From assembly GCA_030601305.1 (NCBI GenBank), contig JAUVTV010000006.1:1-33055 (forward strand): a DNA stretch of 33,055 nucleotides, in the 5' to 3' direction. The position numbers and the translations under genes were made by a program. Numbering within the stretch: position 1 is the first letter of the stretch; each line of letters opens with the position of its first letter. The notes beneath the pieces were generated by a model. That model was not told where the DNA came from. It made no database searches and saw nothing but the letters and a program-made list of their open reading frames with translations. Of this stretch, positions 1-9,299 are shown one piece after another. This DNA comes from Candidatus Eiseniibacteriota bacterium (lineage in GTDB: Bacteria > Eisenbacteria > RBG-16-71-46 > CAIMUX01 > WJJG01).

Positions 1-31
1 CAAGATCGACCCTTGACATTTCCCGGCGGGC

Positions 32-76
32 TAGCTCGGAGTTCTCGCCACGAGGCGTGGTGAGAATTCCGGGCTA
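32..76 (+). repeat. 21-bp hairpin downstream of smc
   Basis: Two 21-nt arms (32-52 and 56-76) are separated by a 3-nt loop (AGG). Eighteen positions are Watson-Crick pairs. The other three are G-U pairs if the plus strand is the RNA, but A-C mismatches if the minus strand is. The arms therefore fit a plus-strand transcript better, although smc reads on the minus strand. No T-run follows on either side, so a classic terminator is not supported. The rest of 1-239 shows no convincing gene. It may be a dispersed palindrome or a structured RNA, and only copies elsewhere in the genome would tell. Confidence 0.6.
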
Positions 77-239
77 AGTGCCCCGGTCCATGAATACGGT
101 GACGCACCGAGGGTGCCGATGCGCCCGCCCGGCAAGGCGCGACGACGACGCGACGGCCGCTCCATCACGGAGGAGGAGCAACGCAGCCCGAGCGGGATGC
201 AGCGGCGGCCGAATGCCACCATGTTCATGGATCGGGGTA

Positions 240-3200
240 CTAAGGCTGCGCCGCCTGAGTCACGGCCACCGTGACCTTCTGATCGTCCTCGGTGAGCAGC
301 TCACCTCCCTCCAGGCGCACGCTGACGATTCTTGAGATCCCCGGTTCCTGCATCGTTACGCCGTAGAGCGTGTCGGCCACCTCCATGGTGCGCTTGTTGT
401 GTGTGATGACGATGAACTGCGTCTTGTCGCTGAAACTGCGCAGCAGGTTGAGGAAGCGGTCGATGTTGGCGTCGTCCAGCGGCGCATCGACCTCGTCGAG
501 CACACAGAATGGCGACGGTTTGACCAGGTACAGGGCGAAGAGGAGCGCCGTCGCGGTGAGCGCGCGCTCGCCGCTGGAGAGCAAGTGGATGCTCTCGAGC
601 CTCTTGCCGCGCGGCCGCGCCATCATCTCGATGCCCGCTTCGAGGGGATCGTCCCCGGCGAGGCGGAGCTGCGCCTCGCCACCGGGGAAGAGCGTCCCGA
701 AGGTGCGTACGAAATTCTCCTGGACCTGGGTGAAGGTCTCCTCGAAGAGGCGCCGTGCCTCCGTGTTGATGCGGTCGATGGCCGCCAGCAGCGCGTCGCG
801 CGACTGGAGCAGATCGTCGCGCTGGGACTTCACGAAGCCAACGTGCTCGCGCTTCTGTTCGTGCTCCTCGATGGCGAGCTGGTTGACGGGCCCGAGACGA
901 TCGCGCTCACGCCGCAGCGTCTCCAGCTTCTCCGCTACCTCTTCGGGCCTCATACCCTCGAGGGGATCGGGTTCGGCTTCCTCGGCGGGGGACGGATCGG
1001 CCTCGCCAGCGGCCGGGTCGGTCTTTTCGGCCGTGCCGTGGTAGGCCGCGCCGGCGGCCCTCTCGGCATCGTCCGCAGGGCTCCCGGAAGCGCTCGCATC
1101 CGGTGGCCCTTCCGCCGCTAGCGGTGTCCCTTCATCCGCATCTTCCCCACCCTCGGGTTCCGCCCTGCGGCGCAGAGGCGGGAGACTGGCAAGATCCAGA
1201 TCGTACTGCTCCTTCACACGTTCCTGAAGCCGCTGGCGCTCCGCCTCGAAGCGCGCGAGCTGGACCTCGTCGTGCCGCAACGCCTCCTCGATCTTCGAGA
1301 GCGCGCGGCGTCTCTCGCGCAGCTCTTTCTCGATCTCCGTCAGGCTCTCCTCCATCCGGCCGCGCTCCTGGATCCAGCGCTCGACATCCTCGCCGCGCCG
1401 TTCGCGCTGCTCGACGAATTGCCCCTCCTCGCGACCCAGCTCCGTGATGCGCTCGGTCGCCGCTTCCGTCTCCGCCAGAGTCTCCCCCAGCTCCCGGCTC
1501 GCGGTCGCGTGGTGCCTCTCGGCCTCCTCCAAGTCCGCGCGGAGCCCGTCCGCCTTGCCGCGCAGCTCCTTGAGATGCGCCTCGGCCCAGAGCACCTCCA
1601 TCTTCCTCTCGGAGTGCTGCTCGCCGAGACGGTCCTTTTCCGCCGCGGCTGCCTCGACCCCCTTCTGCGCCTGGCGGAAGCCCGCGTCGGCGGTGCCCTC
1701 TTCCTCCTGGGCGCGGTCCAGATCCTGGCGGGATCCCTCCAGCCCGCGCGCGGCTTCCTCGCGTCGTTGCGCGAGCTGGTCGCCTTCCTGACCCAGTCGC
1801 GCCAGTTCCTCGGTCAGGAGGCGCTCCTCGGCCTGTCGCTGGACCAGCGATCGCGAGAGGTTCTCGATCTGCCCGCCGCGTTCCTCTCGCTCCTGTTCCA
1901 GAGCCGCACGACGCGCAAGCGTCTCGGATTCCCTCGCGCGCAGCTCGTCAGCCTCTGCCGCGAGCTGTGCGTGTTTGGCCTGCAGGCCGGAGAGCTTCTC
2001 ACGGAGTGCTTCGATCTCCTCGGGCCGGCTCCAGAGTCGCTCGTCAGGGGCCGAGCCGCCGCGGGAGGCAAGCCAGCCCATCGAGGAGACCACCTCCCCG
2101 CTGGGCATGATCCAGCGCCTGCCGGGCTCGCGCTCATCCGGGGGCGCGATCTCGGCGCGACTGTCCACGGGCACGAATGACGCACACAGGAACGTGGCGA
2201 GTGGTGCGGCCTCGGGCCGCCGGGGCGTGATGGCGTCGTCGGGAAGCCCGCCCTTAGGTCGCGGTGCGCCGCCCGCGAGACCCTCCAGCGGCAGGAACGT
2301 CACCTGCCCCAAGCCGCGACTGCTGAGCCACGCGATGGCCTCCCAAGCGCTCTTCTCGGAATCGGTCACCACCCACGCGGTCACCTCGCGCAGCGCCGGC
2401 GCAAGACGCTCGGACCACTGCGGCGCGACGGCCAGAAGCTCGGCGGCCACGCCCAGGACGCCCGGCCGCTCCGCGCGGTTCTCCAACAGCTCGGCGACAC
2501 CGGTACCGAAGCCCTCGTGTGTGCGCGCCTGCTCTTCGAGCAGCAGGAGGCGGCTCTCGGTGCGGGCGGCTTCGTCACCCACGCGGCCGATCTGCTCGTC
2601 GATCTCGCCTGCTCGGTCCTGCCCGCCGCGACGTTCCGCCTCCAGAGCGCGCATGCGCTCGCCGGTTTGCTCCTGCTCCTGCGCGAGCGCGCTGCGGCGC
2701 GCCTCGAGCTTGTCGATCTCCTCACGCAGACTCTGGCTTCGCGCCCCGAGGGCCTCGATCTGCCCGCTGATCTTCTCGCCCTGAACCCCCAGATCCTCGA
2801 GACGACCCTCGCTGCCACGCAACTGCTGATCGGCCACGGATCGCCGCCGCACCTGATCGATGTGCATCTGCTGGTGTTCGCCGAGGTGCTCGCGTGTTGC
2901 GCGCAGGGCCTCGTCGGCGCGGATCCACTCCTTCTCGGCATCCGCGGAGGCGCGCCCGCGCGATGCCAGCTCGGCACTCGCCGACTCGAGCTGCGGCTCG
3001 ATCGCTCGCAGCTGGGTCTCGGCTTCCTCACGAGCGGCCTGGCTCTGCTCGATACGTGCCTCGAGATCCCCGATGCGTTCAGCGAGCGCCCGTCGCCGCT
3101 CCTGGAGCACCAGCGATTCCTCGCGGTTGGAGGCGAGGCGCATCTCGGTCTCGGTCAGCTTCTTCTGAGCCGCCGCGAGCCTCTGATTCAGTTCGAGGAG

Positions 3201-4025
3201 ATCCACCCGGAGGGTTTCCTGGCGTGCATCCAGGTCGTGGAGCGCCGTATTCAGCGTCTCCCGCTCGCGCTCCTCGTCACTCAGGCGGCCTGATTCTCCA
3301 GCCGCCGCCTTGGCGAGCTCTTGCCACTGCAGGCGGGCGAGACCCACGTCGAGGGTCTGGATGCGATCGCTCAGCCGGCGATAGCGGCGGGCTTTGCCCA
3401 TCTGATAAGCCAGCGAGCGGATCTGCCGCTCCTCGATCTCCAGCACGTCCTCGACGCGCGTCAGATCTTCCTCGACCGCGGCGATCTTGCGCAGCGTCTC
3501 CTTGCGGCGTTGTTTGTAGCGCGTGATGCCGGCAGCCTCGTCGAGCAGGAAGCGGCGCGCCTCGTCCCGGTCGGCGAGCACCTCGTCGATCATCTCGCGC
3601 TCGATCACCGCGTACTCGCTCGAGCCGAGCCCCGTATCCATGAAGAGGCTGCGGATGTCCCGCAGGCGACAGGGGGCCTTGTTGATCGAGAACTCGCTCT
3701 CGCCGGACCGAAACGCCCGTCGCCGGATCGCCACCTGGGTGAACTCGGTCCCCAGACGCTGGTCCTGGTTGTCCATGTGCAGCGTGACCTCGGCCATGCC
3801 GGCCGGCTTGACCTCGCGCGTGCCCTTGAAGATGACGTCCTGCAGCGTCCTGCCGCGCAAGGTGCGCACGTTCTGCTCGCCGAGTGCCCAGCGAACCGCA
3901 TCGGCAATGTTGCTCTTGCCGCACCCGTTGGGACCCACCACCGCGGTGATCCCCGGCGAGAAGCGCAGCTGGATGCGCTTGGCGAACGACTTGAACCCAT
4001 GGACCTCGAGCCGATCGAGAAACAC
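240..4025 (-). CDS. smc: Chromosome segregation protein SMC
   Basis: SMC is the ATPase core of bacterial condensin. It acts with ScpA and ScpB to extrude and compact chromosomal DNA. The 1261-residue protein has the N-terminal ATPase half with Walker A (GPNGCGKSN, residues 31-39). Long coiled coils flank a hinge near residues 510-640. The C-terminal half carries the ABC signature (LLSSGE, about 1148) and Walker B (VLDEVDAP, about 1173). The GTG start places the canonical MFLDRLEVHGFKSF at the N-terminus and has a GGGAGGA ribosome site. An acidic low-complexity insert of about 75 residues (949-1023, DNA 957-1181) lies where SMC coils normally pass straight to the LGPVN motif. That makes the protein longer than the usual 1150-1200 residues. 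The gene is 39 nt downstream of the SPOR gene. No scpA, scpB or ftsY is in the window. Confidence 0.97.
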   Translation of the reverse strand: MFLDRLEVHGFKSFAKRIQLRFSPGITAVVGPNGCGKSNIADAVRWALGEQNVRTLRGRTLQDVIFKGTREVKPAGMAEVTLHMDNQDQRLGTEFTQVAIRRRAFRSGESEFSINKAPCRLRDIRSLFMDTGLGSSEYAVIEREMIDEVLADRDEARRFLLDEAAGITRYKQRRKETLRKIAAVEEDLTRVEDVLEIEERQIRSLAYQMGKARRYRRLSDRIQTLDVGLARLQWQELAKAAAGESGRLSDEERERETLNTALHDLDARQETLRVDLLELNQRLAAAQKKLTETEMRLASNREESLVLQERRRALAERIGDLEARIEQSQAAREEAETQLRAIEPQLESASAELASRGRASADAEKEWIRADEALRATREHLGEHQQMHIDQVRRRSVADQQLRGSEGRLEDLGVQGEKISGQIEALGARSQSLREEIDKLEARRSALAQEQEQTGERMRALEAERRGGQDRAGEIDEQIGRVGDEAARTESRLLLLEEQARTHEGFGTGVAELLENRAERPGVLGVAAELLAVAPQWSERLAPALREVTAWVVTDSEKSAWEAIAWLSSRGLGQVTFLPLEGLAGGAPRPKGGLPDDAITPRRPEAAPLATFLCASFVPVDSRAEIAPPDEREPGRRWIMPSGEVVSSMGWLASRGGSAPDERLWSRPEEIEALREKLSGLQAKHAQLAAEADELRARESETLARRAALEQEREERGGQIENLSRSLVQRQAEERLLTEELARLGQEGDQLAQRREEAARGLEGSRQDLDRAQEEEGTADAGFRQAQKGVEAAAAEKDRLGEQHSERKMEVLWAEAHLKELRGKADGLRADLEEAERHHATASRELGETLAETEAATERITELGREEGQFVEQRERRGEDVERWIQERGRMEESLTEIEKELRERRRALSKIEEALRHDEVQLARFEAERQRLQERVKEQYDLDLASLPPLRRRAEPEGGEDADEGTPLAAEGPPDASASGSPADDAERAAGAAYHGTAEKTDPAAGEADPSPAEEAEPDPLEGMRPEEVAEKLETLRRERDRLGPVNQLAIEEHEQKREHVGFVKSQRDDLLQSRDALLAAIDRINTEARRLFEETFTQVQENFVRTFGTLFPGGEAQLRLAGDDPLEAGIEMMARPRGKRLESIHLLSSGERALTATALLFALYLVKPSPFCVLDEVDAPLDDANIDRFLNLLRSFSDKTQFIVITHNKRTMEVADTLYGVTMQEPGISRIVSVRLEGGELLTEDDQKVTVAVTQAAQP

Positions 4026-4064
4026 GCTTCGTGATCCTCCCTTGGATGCGTATCGTCTGCGCGC

Positions 4065-5729
4065 CTACTCTATCTCCGGCCCGATCGCCGGACCGTAGCC
4101 ATCCGCCGCCACGAGCAGCACCGCCGTGACGGTCTCACTGTCGATCGCTTTGCGGGCATGCTGGCGAGCCGTGGTCTGGTCAGGCCAGCTGCCGGCCACG
4201 ACACGGTGCCAGGTACCGCGCTCCGGGATCGCCAGCGTCACGACGCGCGCGCCCAGCCCCGACGCGACCAGGCGTGAGGCCTCGGCCGCCGCCAGCGCAC
4301 CGTCGCGGAACGAACCACAGAGGATCGCGAACGGCGCGACGACCTGCGTCTCCATGTGGGCCACACCGGCCTGCTCCGCCGGCTCCGGGTCGGGCTGGAC
4401 CGCGATCGGGTCCGCGGCCGGCGCCGCGCCCGGTTCGTCGGCCTTGGCCGCCGCCACCTCGCCGGCTCGCGCTTCAGCCACGCGGATCACGTCCGCCGGC
4501 TCCTCCGCGCTCTCCTCGGCGGCGGCTTCGGGCAGGTAGCGGTCGGTGGTCCCTTCATCGGCGGGCCTGGCAAGATCCGCGGGTTCGGTTCCCGGAGGCC
4601 CGATCTCCTCGGCGGCGAGCGGTTCGTCGGCGGACTGGTTCTGGCCGCCCATCCACGCGTAGATCAACCCGGCCGCCCCGACAACCACCAGCAAGATCAC
4701 CAGCATCCACCAGCCCGACATCCGGAATCCCCCCCGGCGACGTCCGGTTCTCCGCCCCGGGCCGTAGGCCTCCGACCAGGGCTGCTGCACGCGGACCTTC
4801 TCCTTCTCGTCCGCGGGCGGTGCATCCCGTGTCGCGGCGGGTTCCCCAGGCCCCTGAGCCGCAGTCGGCTCGCCGGTCTGTGCCGCGGGGGCGTTCTCGG
4901 GCTCTGTCTGCCCGGGAGGTGCGCCCTCGCGATCGGTCCTCTTCTCCTCACGTCCGGTCGTATCGTCCATGATGCCTCCTCGTCCTGGGACCCCGGGGGC
5001 GTCGTCCGCGCCGGCCCCCTTGCCGCCCCCGACCTCCGGGGCCTTTCCGGCCCCGGGCACCTGTTCGGATGACGTGACCGTCACCATCCCCAGTAAGGGG
5101 TATCCTGTCGCGCGCAGCTGCGCGAGCCTTTCCCCGATTGCCCCCGCCGGCTCATCGCGGTAAGGCACCACCGCAACCACGCCGCTGAGCGATCCCGCCG
5201 GCGGCCGGAAGGACTCCGCTTCCCACGAGCCGACGACGACCATGTTGCGCGCCTCGAGCGGGTCGCCCTCCTGCGCCGTTGCCGCCCACACGCGGTGCAC
5301 ACCCTGCACGCCGCTGGGCTGCGCCGCGCAGCCCTGGGGCCAGAGCATCTCCAGAGCGGGCGCCAACGGTCCCGGCGCGATCGGCCGCGATCCGCTGTTT
5401 CCCGCACCGGCGGGGAGCTTCAGCTCCGGTCCCGCGAGGAGCATCGGCGACCGCCCGGATGCTGCTGCCTGAGCGGCCAGCCCGATGGCGACCGGCAGCT
5501 CTTCGCCGCCCGCCCCGAGCCCCACGACCCACAGGGCCGTGGAATCGCTCGCCACGAGACGATAGAGCCGCTCGGAGAGCCGCGGATTGGGTATCAGATC
5601 CGAGAGCTGCCCCGCGCGCTGGAAGAAGCGCGGTTCCCTCTCAAGACGACCCAGGATGGGCAGATCCAGGCTGCCCTCCAGATCGGCTTCGTCGGCGAAG
5701 TAGTCCTCGCCCGGATTCCGCCGGCTCAA
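4065..5729 (-). CDS. SPOR-domain membrane protein with a degenerate BY-kinase-like N-terminal domain
   Basis: The protein has 554 residues. Residues 464-540 form a SPOR domain (FAILCGSF...WHRVVAGSW), a fold that binds denuded septal peptidoglycan glycans. One transmembrane helix lies at 338-360, preceded by an Arg-rich stretch. This predicts a cytoplasmic N-terminus and a periplasmic SPOR domain. Residues 24-220 follow the plan of a bacterial tyrosine kinase/MinD-like P-loop domain: LPILGRLE (24-31), an R-helix near 48-60, then ALWVVGLGAGGEELPVAIGLA (from 65) and SGVVAVVPYRDEPAGAI (from 182). The Walker A lysine (GAGGEE in place of GxGKS/T) and the Walker A' aspartates (LLAGPEL) are missing, so it should not bind or hydrolyse ATP normally. 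Disordered Pro/Glu-rich linkers flank the helix. The TTG start has a strong GGAGGT site and lies 3 nt after the selA stop. SPOR and topology calls are firm. The kinase-like reading is my inference. Confidence 0.8.
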   Translation of the reverse strand: MSRRNPGEDYFADEADLEGSLDLPILGRLEREPRFFQRAGQLSDLIPNPRLSERLYRLVASDSTALWVVGLGAGGEELPVAIGLAAQAAASGRSPMLLAGPELKLPAGAGNSGSRPIAPGPLAPALEMLWPQGCAAQPSGVQGVHRVWAATAQEGDPLEARNMVVVGSWEAESFRPPAGSLSGVVAVVPYRDEPAGAIGERLAQLRATGYPLLGMVTVTSSEQVPGAGKAPEVGGGKGAGADDAPGVPGRGGIMDDTTGREEKRTDREGAPPGQTEPENAPAAQTGEPTAAQGPGEPAATRDAPPADEKEKVRVQQPWSEAYGPGRRTGRRRGGFRMSGWWMLVILLVVVGAAGLIYAWMGGQNQSADEPLAAEEIGPPGTEPADLARPADEGTTDRYLPEAAAEESAEEPADVIRVAEARAGEVAAAKADEPGAAPAADPIAVQPDPEPAEQAGVAHMETQVVAPFAILCGSFRDGALAAAEASRLVASGLGARVVTLAIPERGTWHRVVAGSWPDQTTARQHARKAIDSETVTAVLLVAADGYGPAIGPEIE

Positions 5730-5732
5730 CCC

Positions 5733-7166
5733 CTACCTCCCCCCGGATGTCTGCTCTCGGACGTATGCCTGGAGGCGTGCTGCCAGGTGCGCGCCGAATC
5801 CGACCCAATCATCCTCGACGAGCGTGCGCAGGTCCAGGATCAGTCGCTCCTGCTCGATGCGCCCCACCACGGGCGGCGTGCCCTGACGGAGATGGCGAGC
5901 GACGTCCTCCATGGACACACCCGGGGCGGCCAGCGCGACACCGGCCGACGGCAGCGTCAGGCCGGGCAGCGAGCCGCCGCCGGCGGCGGCCTCCGTGTCC
6001 ACGGCCTCGAACTGCCACCCGGCGGGCAGCTGGCCGGCGAGCTGCGCGATCAGCGCCGCGGCCCGCTCGCGGATCTCACGCGCGTCTGCCTGCATCATGC
6101 GGTAGAGCGGAATGCGGTTCAAACCTTCCTCTCCCGCCAGGTACTCGACCAGGGTCGCTTCGAGGGCGGCCAGATGGAGCTTGTCGAGGCGCAGTACGCG
6201 CGCCAGGGGATGCTGGGCGAGGCGCGTGATCAGGTCGGCACGTCCCAGCAACACTCCGGCCTGCGGTCCGCCGAGCAGCTTGTCGCCGCTGAAGCAGACC
6301 AGATCCGCACCCGCCTGGAGCGTCTCCTGCACGCGCGGTTCCCCGCGCAGGTAGGCGCGCGGATGCTGCGTGAGGGCGCCGCTCCCCAGGTCCTCCATCA
6401 TGACCAGGTCGTGCTCGCGCGCCAGGTGCGCTAACTCCCCCGTCGCCGCGGCGTGCGTGTAGCCGGTGATCAGAAAGTTCGACGGATGCACCTTGAGAAG
6501 CATCGCCGTCCGGTCCGAGATCGCGGCGGCGTAGTCCTCGATCCGCGTACGGTTCGTCGTGCCCACCTCCCGCAGAAGCGCGCCGCTGGCCTCCATCACA
6601 TCCGGCAGGCGAAAGCTGCCCCCGATCTCGACGAGCTCGCCGCGTGAGACGATCACCTCGCGCCCGGCGGCCAGGATGTGCAGGCCGAGATAGACGGCTG
6701 CGGCGTTGTTGTTCACGGCGAGGGCGTCCGCGGCACCGGTCACGCGCGTCAGCAGATCGCGAACCCGCCCGAGACGCGACGTGCGGCGGCCACCCTCCAG
6801 GTCGTATTCGAGATTGCAGTAGCCGCCGACGACATCCGCCACCGCCTGCTGCGCTCCGGCGCAGAGCGGCGCCCGACCCAGATTGGTATGGATCAGGATG
6901 CCCGTCGCGTTGATGACTTTGCCGAGGGGCGGCGAGGTGAGGGCGTCCGCGCGGCGACCCACACGCTCCGCGATGCTCCCGGGCTGCACGTCCGCGCTGC
7001 CGGCGGCCCCCGACTGAATCCCGGTGCGCAGTGCGCCGAGCTCCTCGCGAATGAGCGCGACGAGCGCACCGTGGGAGAGCCGCTCGCGCAGGTTGCGGAT
7101 GCCGGGCTCGTTCAGCAGTGCATCCACCGCCGGGATCTGCTGCAGAAGGCGTTGCTGTGAGGCCAT
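5733..7166 (-). CDS. selA: L-seryl-tRNA(Sec) selenium transferase
   Basis: SelA is a PLP enzyme that converts Ser-tRNA(Sec) to selenocysteinyl-tRNA(Sec) using selenophosphate. The 477-residue product matches the usual length of about 460. The pyridoxal lysine is K296 in SGDKLLGGPQAG, next to the position (295) of the E. coli enzyme. The family signature VINATGILIHTNLGRAPL begins near residue 84. The ATG at 7166 is chosen because it has a GAGG site 7 nt upstream. The longer open frame upstream only reads antisense-like sequence inside fusA. The gene starts 35 nt after fusA and ends 3 nt before the SPOR gene, so it is probably co-transcribed with both. No selB, selD, tRNA-Sec or recognisable selenoprotein gene is in the window, so the rest of the selenocysteine pathway must lie elsewhere. 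Confidence 0.95.
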   Translation of the reverse strand: MASQQRLLQQIPAVDALLNEPGIRNLRERLSHGALVALIREELGALRTGIQSGAAGSADVQPGSIAERVGRRADALTSPPLGKVINATGILIHTNLGRAPLCAGAQQAVADVVGGYCNLEYDLEGGRRTSRLGRVRDLLTRVTGAADALAVNNNAAAVYLGLHILAAGREVIVSRGELVEIGGSFRLPDVMEASGALLREVGTTNRTRIEDYAAAISDRTAMLLKVHPSNFLITGYTHAAATGELAHLAREHDLVMMEDLGSGALTQHPRAYLRGEPRVQETLQAGADLVCFSGDKLLGGPQAGVLLGRADLITRLAQHPLARVLRLDKLHLAALEATLVEYLAGEEGLNRIPLYRMMQADAREIRERAAALIAQLAGQLPAGWQFEAVDTEAAAGGGSLPGLTLPSAGVALAAPGVSMEDVARHLRQGTPPVVGRIEQERLILDLRTLVEDDWVGFGAHLAARLQAYVREQTSGGR

Positions 7167-7201
7167 GTGAGAACCTCGTCGCCTGGGGGCGCGCGCGCCC
7201 G

Positions 7202-9268
7202 CTAGGTGATCTTCTGTTCCCCGCTCACCCGATCGTACTTGTCGAAGACCATGGAGTAGGAGGCGCGCCCTTGCGTCCCGCTGCGCAGATCGGTGGCATA
7301 GCCGAACATCTTCGACAGCGGCGCCTCGGCGCGAAGGACACTGATATTGTTGCGCACGTCCGTGCCCAGCATTCGCCCGTGCCGTGCGGCGATCTGCTGG
7401 TGCACGGTGCCGACGAAGTCGCTCGGACAGACGATCTCGAGACGCATGATCGGCTCCATGAGCGCCGGCTCGCCGTTGCGGCACGCCTCGCGGAAGGCCG
7501 CGACCGTCGCGGTGCGGAAGGCGAGCTCACTCGAGTTGGTCTCGTGATAGGTGCCCCCGATCAGCTCGACGAGGATGTCGAGCACGGGATACCCGTAGCG
7601 AATGCCCGATTCACCCGCATCCCGCACCGCTTGCGCGATCACCTTCAGGAATACCGCGGGGATCACATCGGCCGCCAACCGGCTCGCGAAGTCGTTCTCC
7701 GCTCCCCGCGGCTGGGGTGTGAGCCGCAAGGCGACGTGGCCGTAGTGATCGCGCCCCCCCGTCGTGCGCTGAAAGGTGCTCTCCGCCTCGGCGATCGCGG
7801 TGATCGTCTCGCGATAGGTCACCTGCGGTCTGCCCACGCGCAAGCGCAGGTTGAACTCGCGCGTCAGCCGTTCCTCGAGAACCTGCAGATGCAGCTCGCC
7901 CATTCCCTTGATGATCGTCTGTCCGGTGTTCTCGTCGAAGCTCACGCGGAAGGTCGGATCGTCGGCCGAGAGGTGCCCGAGTGCGAGACTCAGCTTCTCC
8001 TCCTCACCGGCGTGGCGCGGCTCGAGGGCCGCCATGACGACCGGTTCGGGGAACGTCATCGCTTCGAGGGAAAGCGGATGGTCCGGGTCGGTGAGCGTAT
8101 CTCCCGTGCGCGAGAGCTTCAGTCCGGTGGCGATGCAGATGTCGCCCGCCTGCACCTCCTTCATCTTGCGCTTCTTGTCCGCGTGGGCCTGGTAGAGTCG
8201 CGCCACGCGCTCCTTCTCGCCGAGGCGGCTGTTGAACACGTGGTCGCCCTCGGCGAGCTTGCCCGAGTAGACGCGCAGGAAGTTCATTCGCCCGCGCCCC
8301 CCCTCGGCGGAAGTCGTGTAGGTCTTGAAGACCAGGGCGCACGCCGGGCCCTTCTCTTCGGCAGGCCTCTCCTCGGTCTCTCCCGTCCGGGGGTTGATCC
8401 CCGTCGCGGGCCGCACTTCGTTCGGCGCCGGCAGGTAGTCGATGACCCCGTCCATCAGCGGCTGCACACCGATATTGCGCAGGGCCGCCCCGACGAAGAC
8501 GGGCACGAAGAGCCGCTCGCGGACACCGGCGCGGATGCCGCGTTGCAGATCGGCCGGATCGAGATCGCCCTGTTCGAGGAACCGCTCGAGCAACGTCTCG
8601 TCCTCGGCGGCCACCGTTTCCACCAGCTCCGCGCGCGCCTGCTCGGCCGCGGCAATCAACTCGGCAGGGATATCGGCGTCGCTGAAGCTCGCACCGAGCG
8701 TGTCGGCTTCCCAGAAAATCGCGCGCATGTTCAGGAGGTCGATGACTCCTTGGAAGCGGCTCTCGGCCCCGATGGGGAGGTAGAGTGGCAGCGGCTTGGC
8801 ACCCAGCACCGTGCGGATCTGGCCCAGCGTGCGGTCGAAGTCAGCTCCCACGCGGTCCATCTTGTTGACGAAGATGAGACGCGGCACGGCGTAGCGCTCC
8901 GCCTGATGCCAGACCATCTCCGACTGCGGCTCGACCCCACCCCTTCCGCACAGCACCACCACGGCACCGTCCAGGACGCGCAGCGAGCGTTCGACCTCCG
9001 CGGTGAAGTCGACGTGTCCCGGCGTGTCGATGATGTTGACCTGGTGCCCGCGCCACTCGACGGTGATGGCCGCCGAGGTGATGGTGATCCCCCGTTCGCG
9101 CTCCTGATCCATCCAGTCGGTGATCGCGCTGCCATCATCGACCTCACCCATCCGATGGGCGACCCCCGCGTAGTAGAGGACCCGCTCGGTGGTGGTGGTC
9201 TTGCCCGCGTCGATGTGGGCGATGATGCCGATGTTGCGGATCTTGGAGAGCCGCGCCCGCTGAGCCAT
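7202..9268 (-). CDS. fusA: Elongation factor G, possibly an EF-G2-type paralogue
   Basis: This 688-residue translational GTPase drives ribosomal translocation and/or post-termination recycling with RRF. Visible motifs are the P-loop [12 protein letters not shown] (residues 17-28), switch [10 protein letters not shown], and NKMD for guanine recognition. Domains II to V follow, ending with [10 protein letters not shown]. The switch I region reads [20 protein letters not shown]. Its DDG...TD pattern resembles mitochondrial EF-G2 (GFM2) more than the HEGAATMDWM of canonical EF-G1, whereas the C-terminal domain looks canonical. The gene is not next to rpsL, rpsG or tuf, so a second str-operon fusA may exist. 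The ATG has a GAGGGG site 5 nt upstream and a good promoter. It heads a likely fusA-selA-SPOR-smc operon. EF-G family is certain; the subtype is not. Confidence 0.93.
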   Translation of the reverse strand: MAQRARLSKIRNIGIIAHIDAGKTTTTERVLYYAGVAHRMGEVDDGSAITDWMDQERERGITITSAAITVEWRGHQVNIIDTPGHVDFTAEVERSLRVLDGAVVVLCGRGGVEPQSEMVWHQAERYAVPRLIFVNKMDRVGADFDRTLGQIRTVLGAKPLPLYLPIGAESRFQGVIDLLNMRAIFWEADTLGASFSDADIPAELIAAAEQARAELVETVAAEDETLLERFLEQGDLDPADLQRGIRAGVRERLFVPVFVGAALRNIGVQPLMDGVIDYLPAPNEVRPATGINPRTGETEERPAEEKGPACALVFKTYTTSAEGGRGRMNFLRVYSGKLAEGDHVFNSRLGEKERVARLYQAHADKKRKMKEVQAGDICIATGLKLSRTGDTLTDPDHPLSLEAMTFPEPVVMAALEPRHAGEEEKLSLALGHLSADDPTFRVSFDENTGQTIIKGMGELHLQVLEERLTREFNLRLRVGRPQVTYRETITAIAEAESTFQRTTGGRDHYGHVALRLTPQPRGAENDFASRLAADVIPAVFLKVIAQAVRDAGESGIRYGYPVLDILVELIGGTYHETNSSELAFRTATVAAFREACRNGEPALMEPIMRLEIVCPSDFVGTVHQQIAARHGRMLGTDVRNNISVLRAEAPLSKMFGYATDLRSGTQGRASYSMVFDKYDRVSGEQKIT

Positions 9269-9299
9269 GCCAACCCCTCAAATGCTGTTTGAAACGGCT

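Noticed and set aside
13-18. Perfect TTGACA on the plus strand
   Set aside because: No -10 match at 15-19 nt downstream and no gene visible to the right on that strand.
31-228. A 65-codon open frame on the minus strand downstream of smc
   Set aside because: No ribosome site, no recognisable motif, Arg/Ser-rich composition, and its last part is the hairpin sequence itself.
7118-9292. A 724-codon open frame on the plus strand across fusA and the end of selA
   Set aside because: It lies exactly antisense to a firm EF-G gene, has Arg/His/Asp-rich composition with no recognisable domain, and arises from the low stop frequency of GC-rich DNA. Similar long antisense frames over smc, hppA, alaS and cinA were left out for the same reason.
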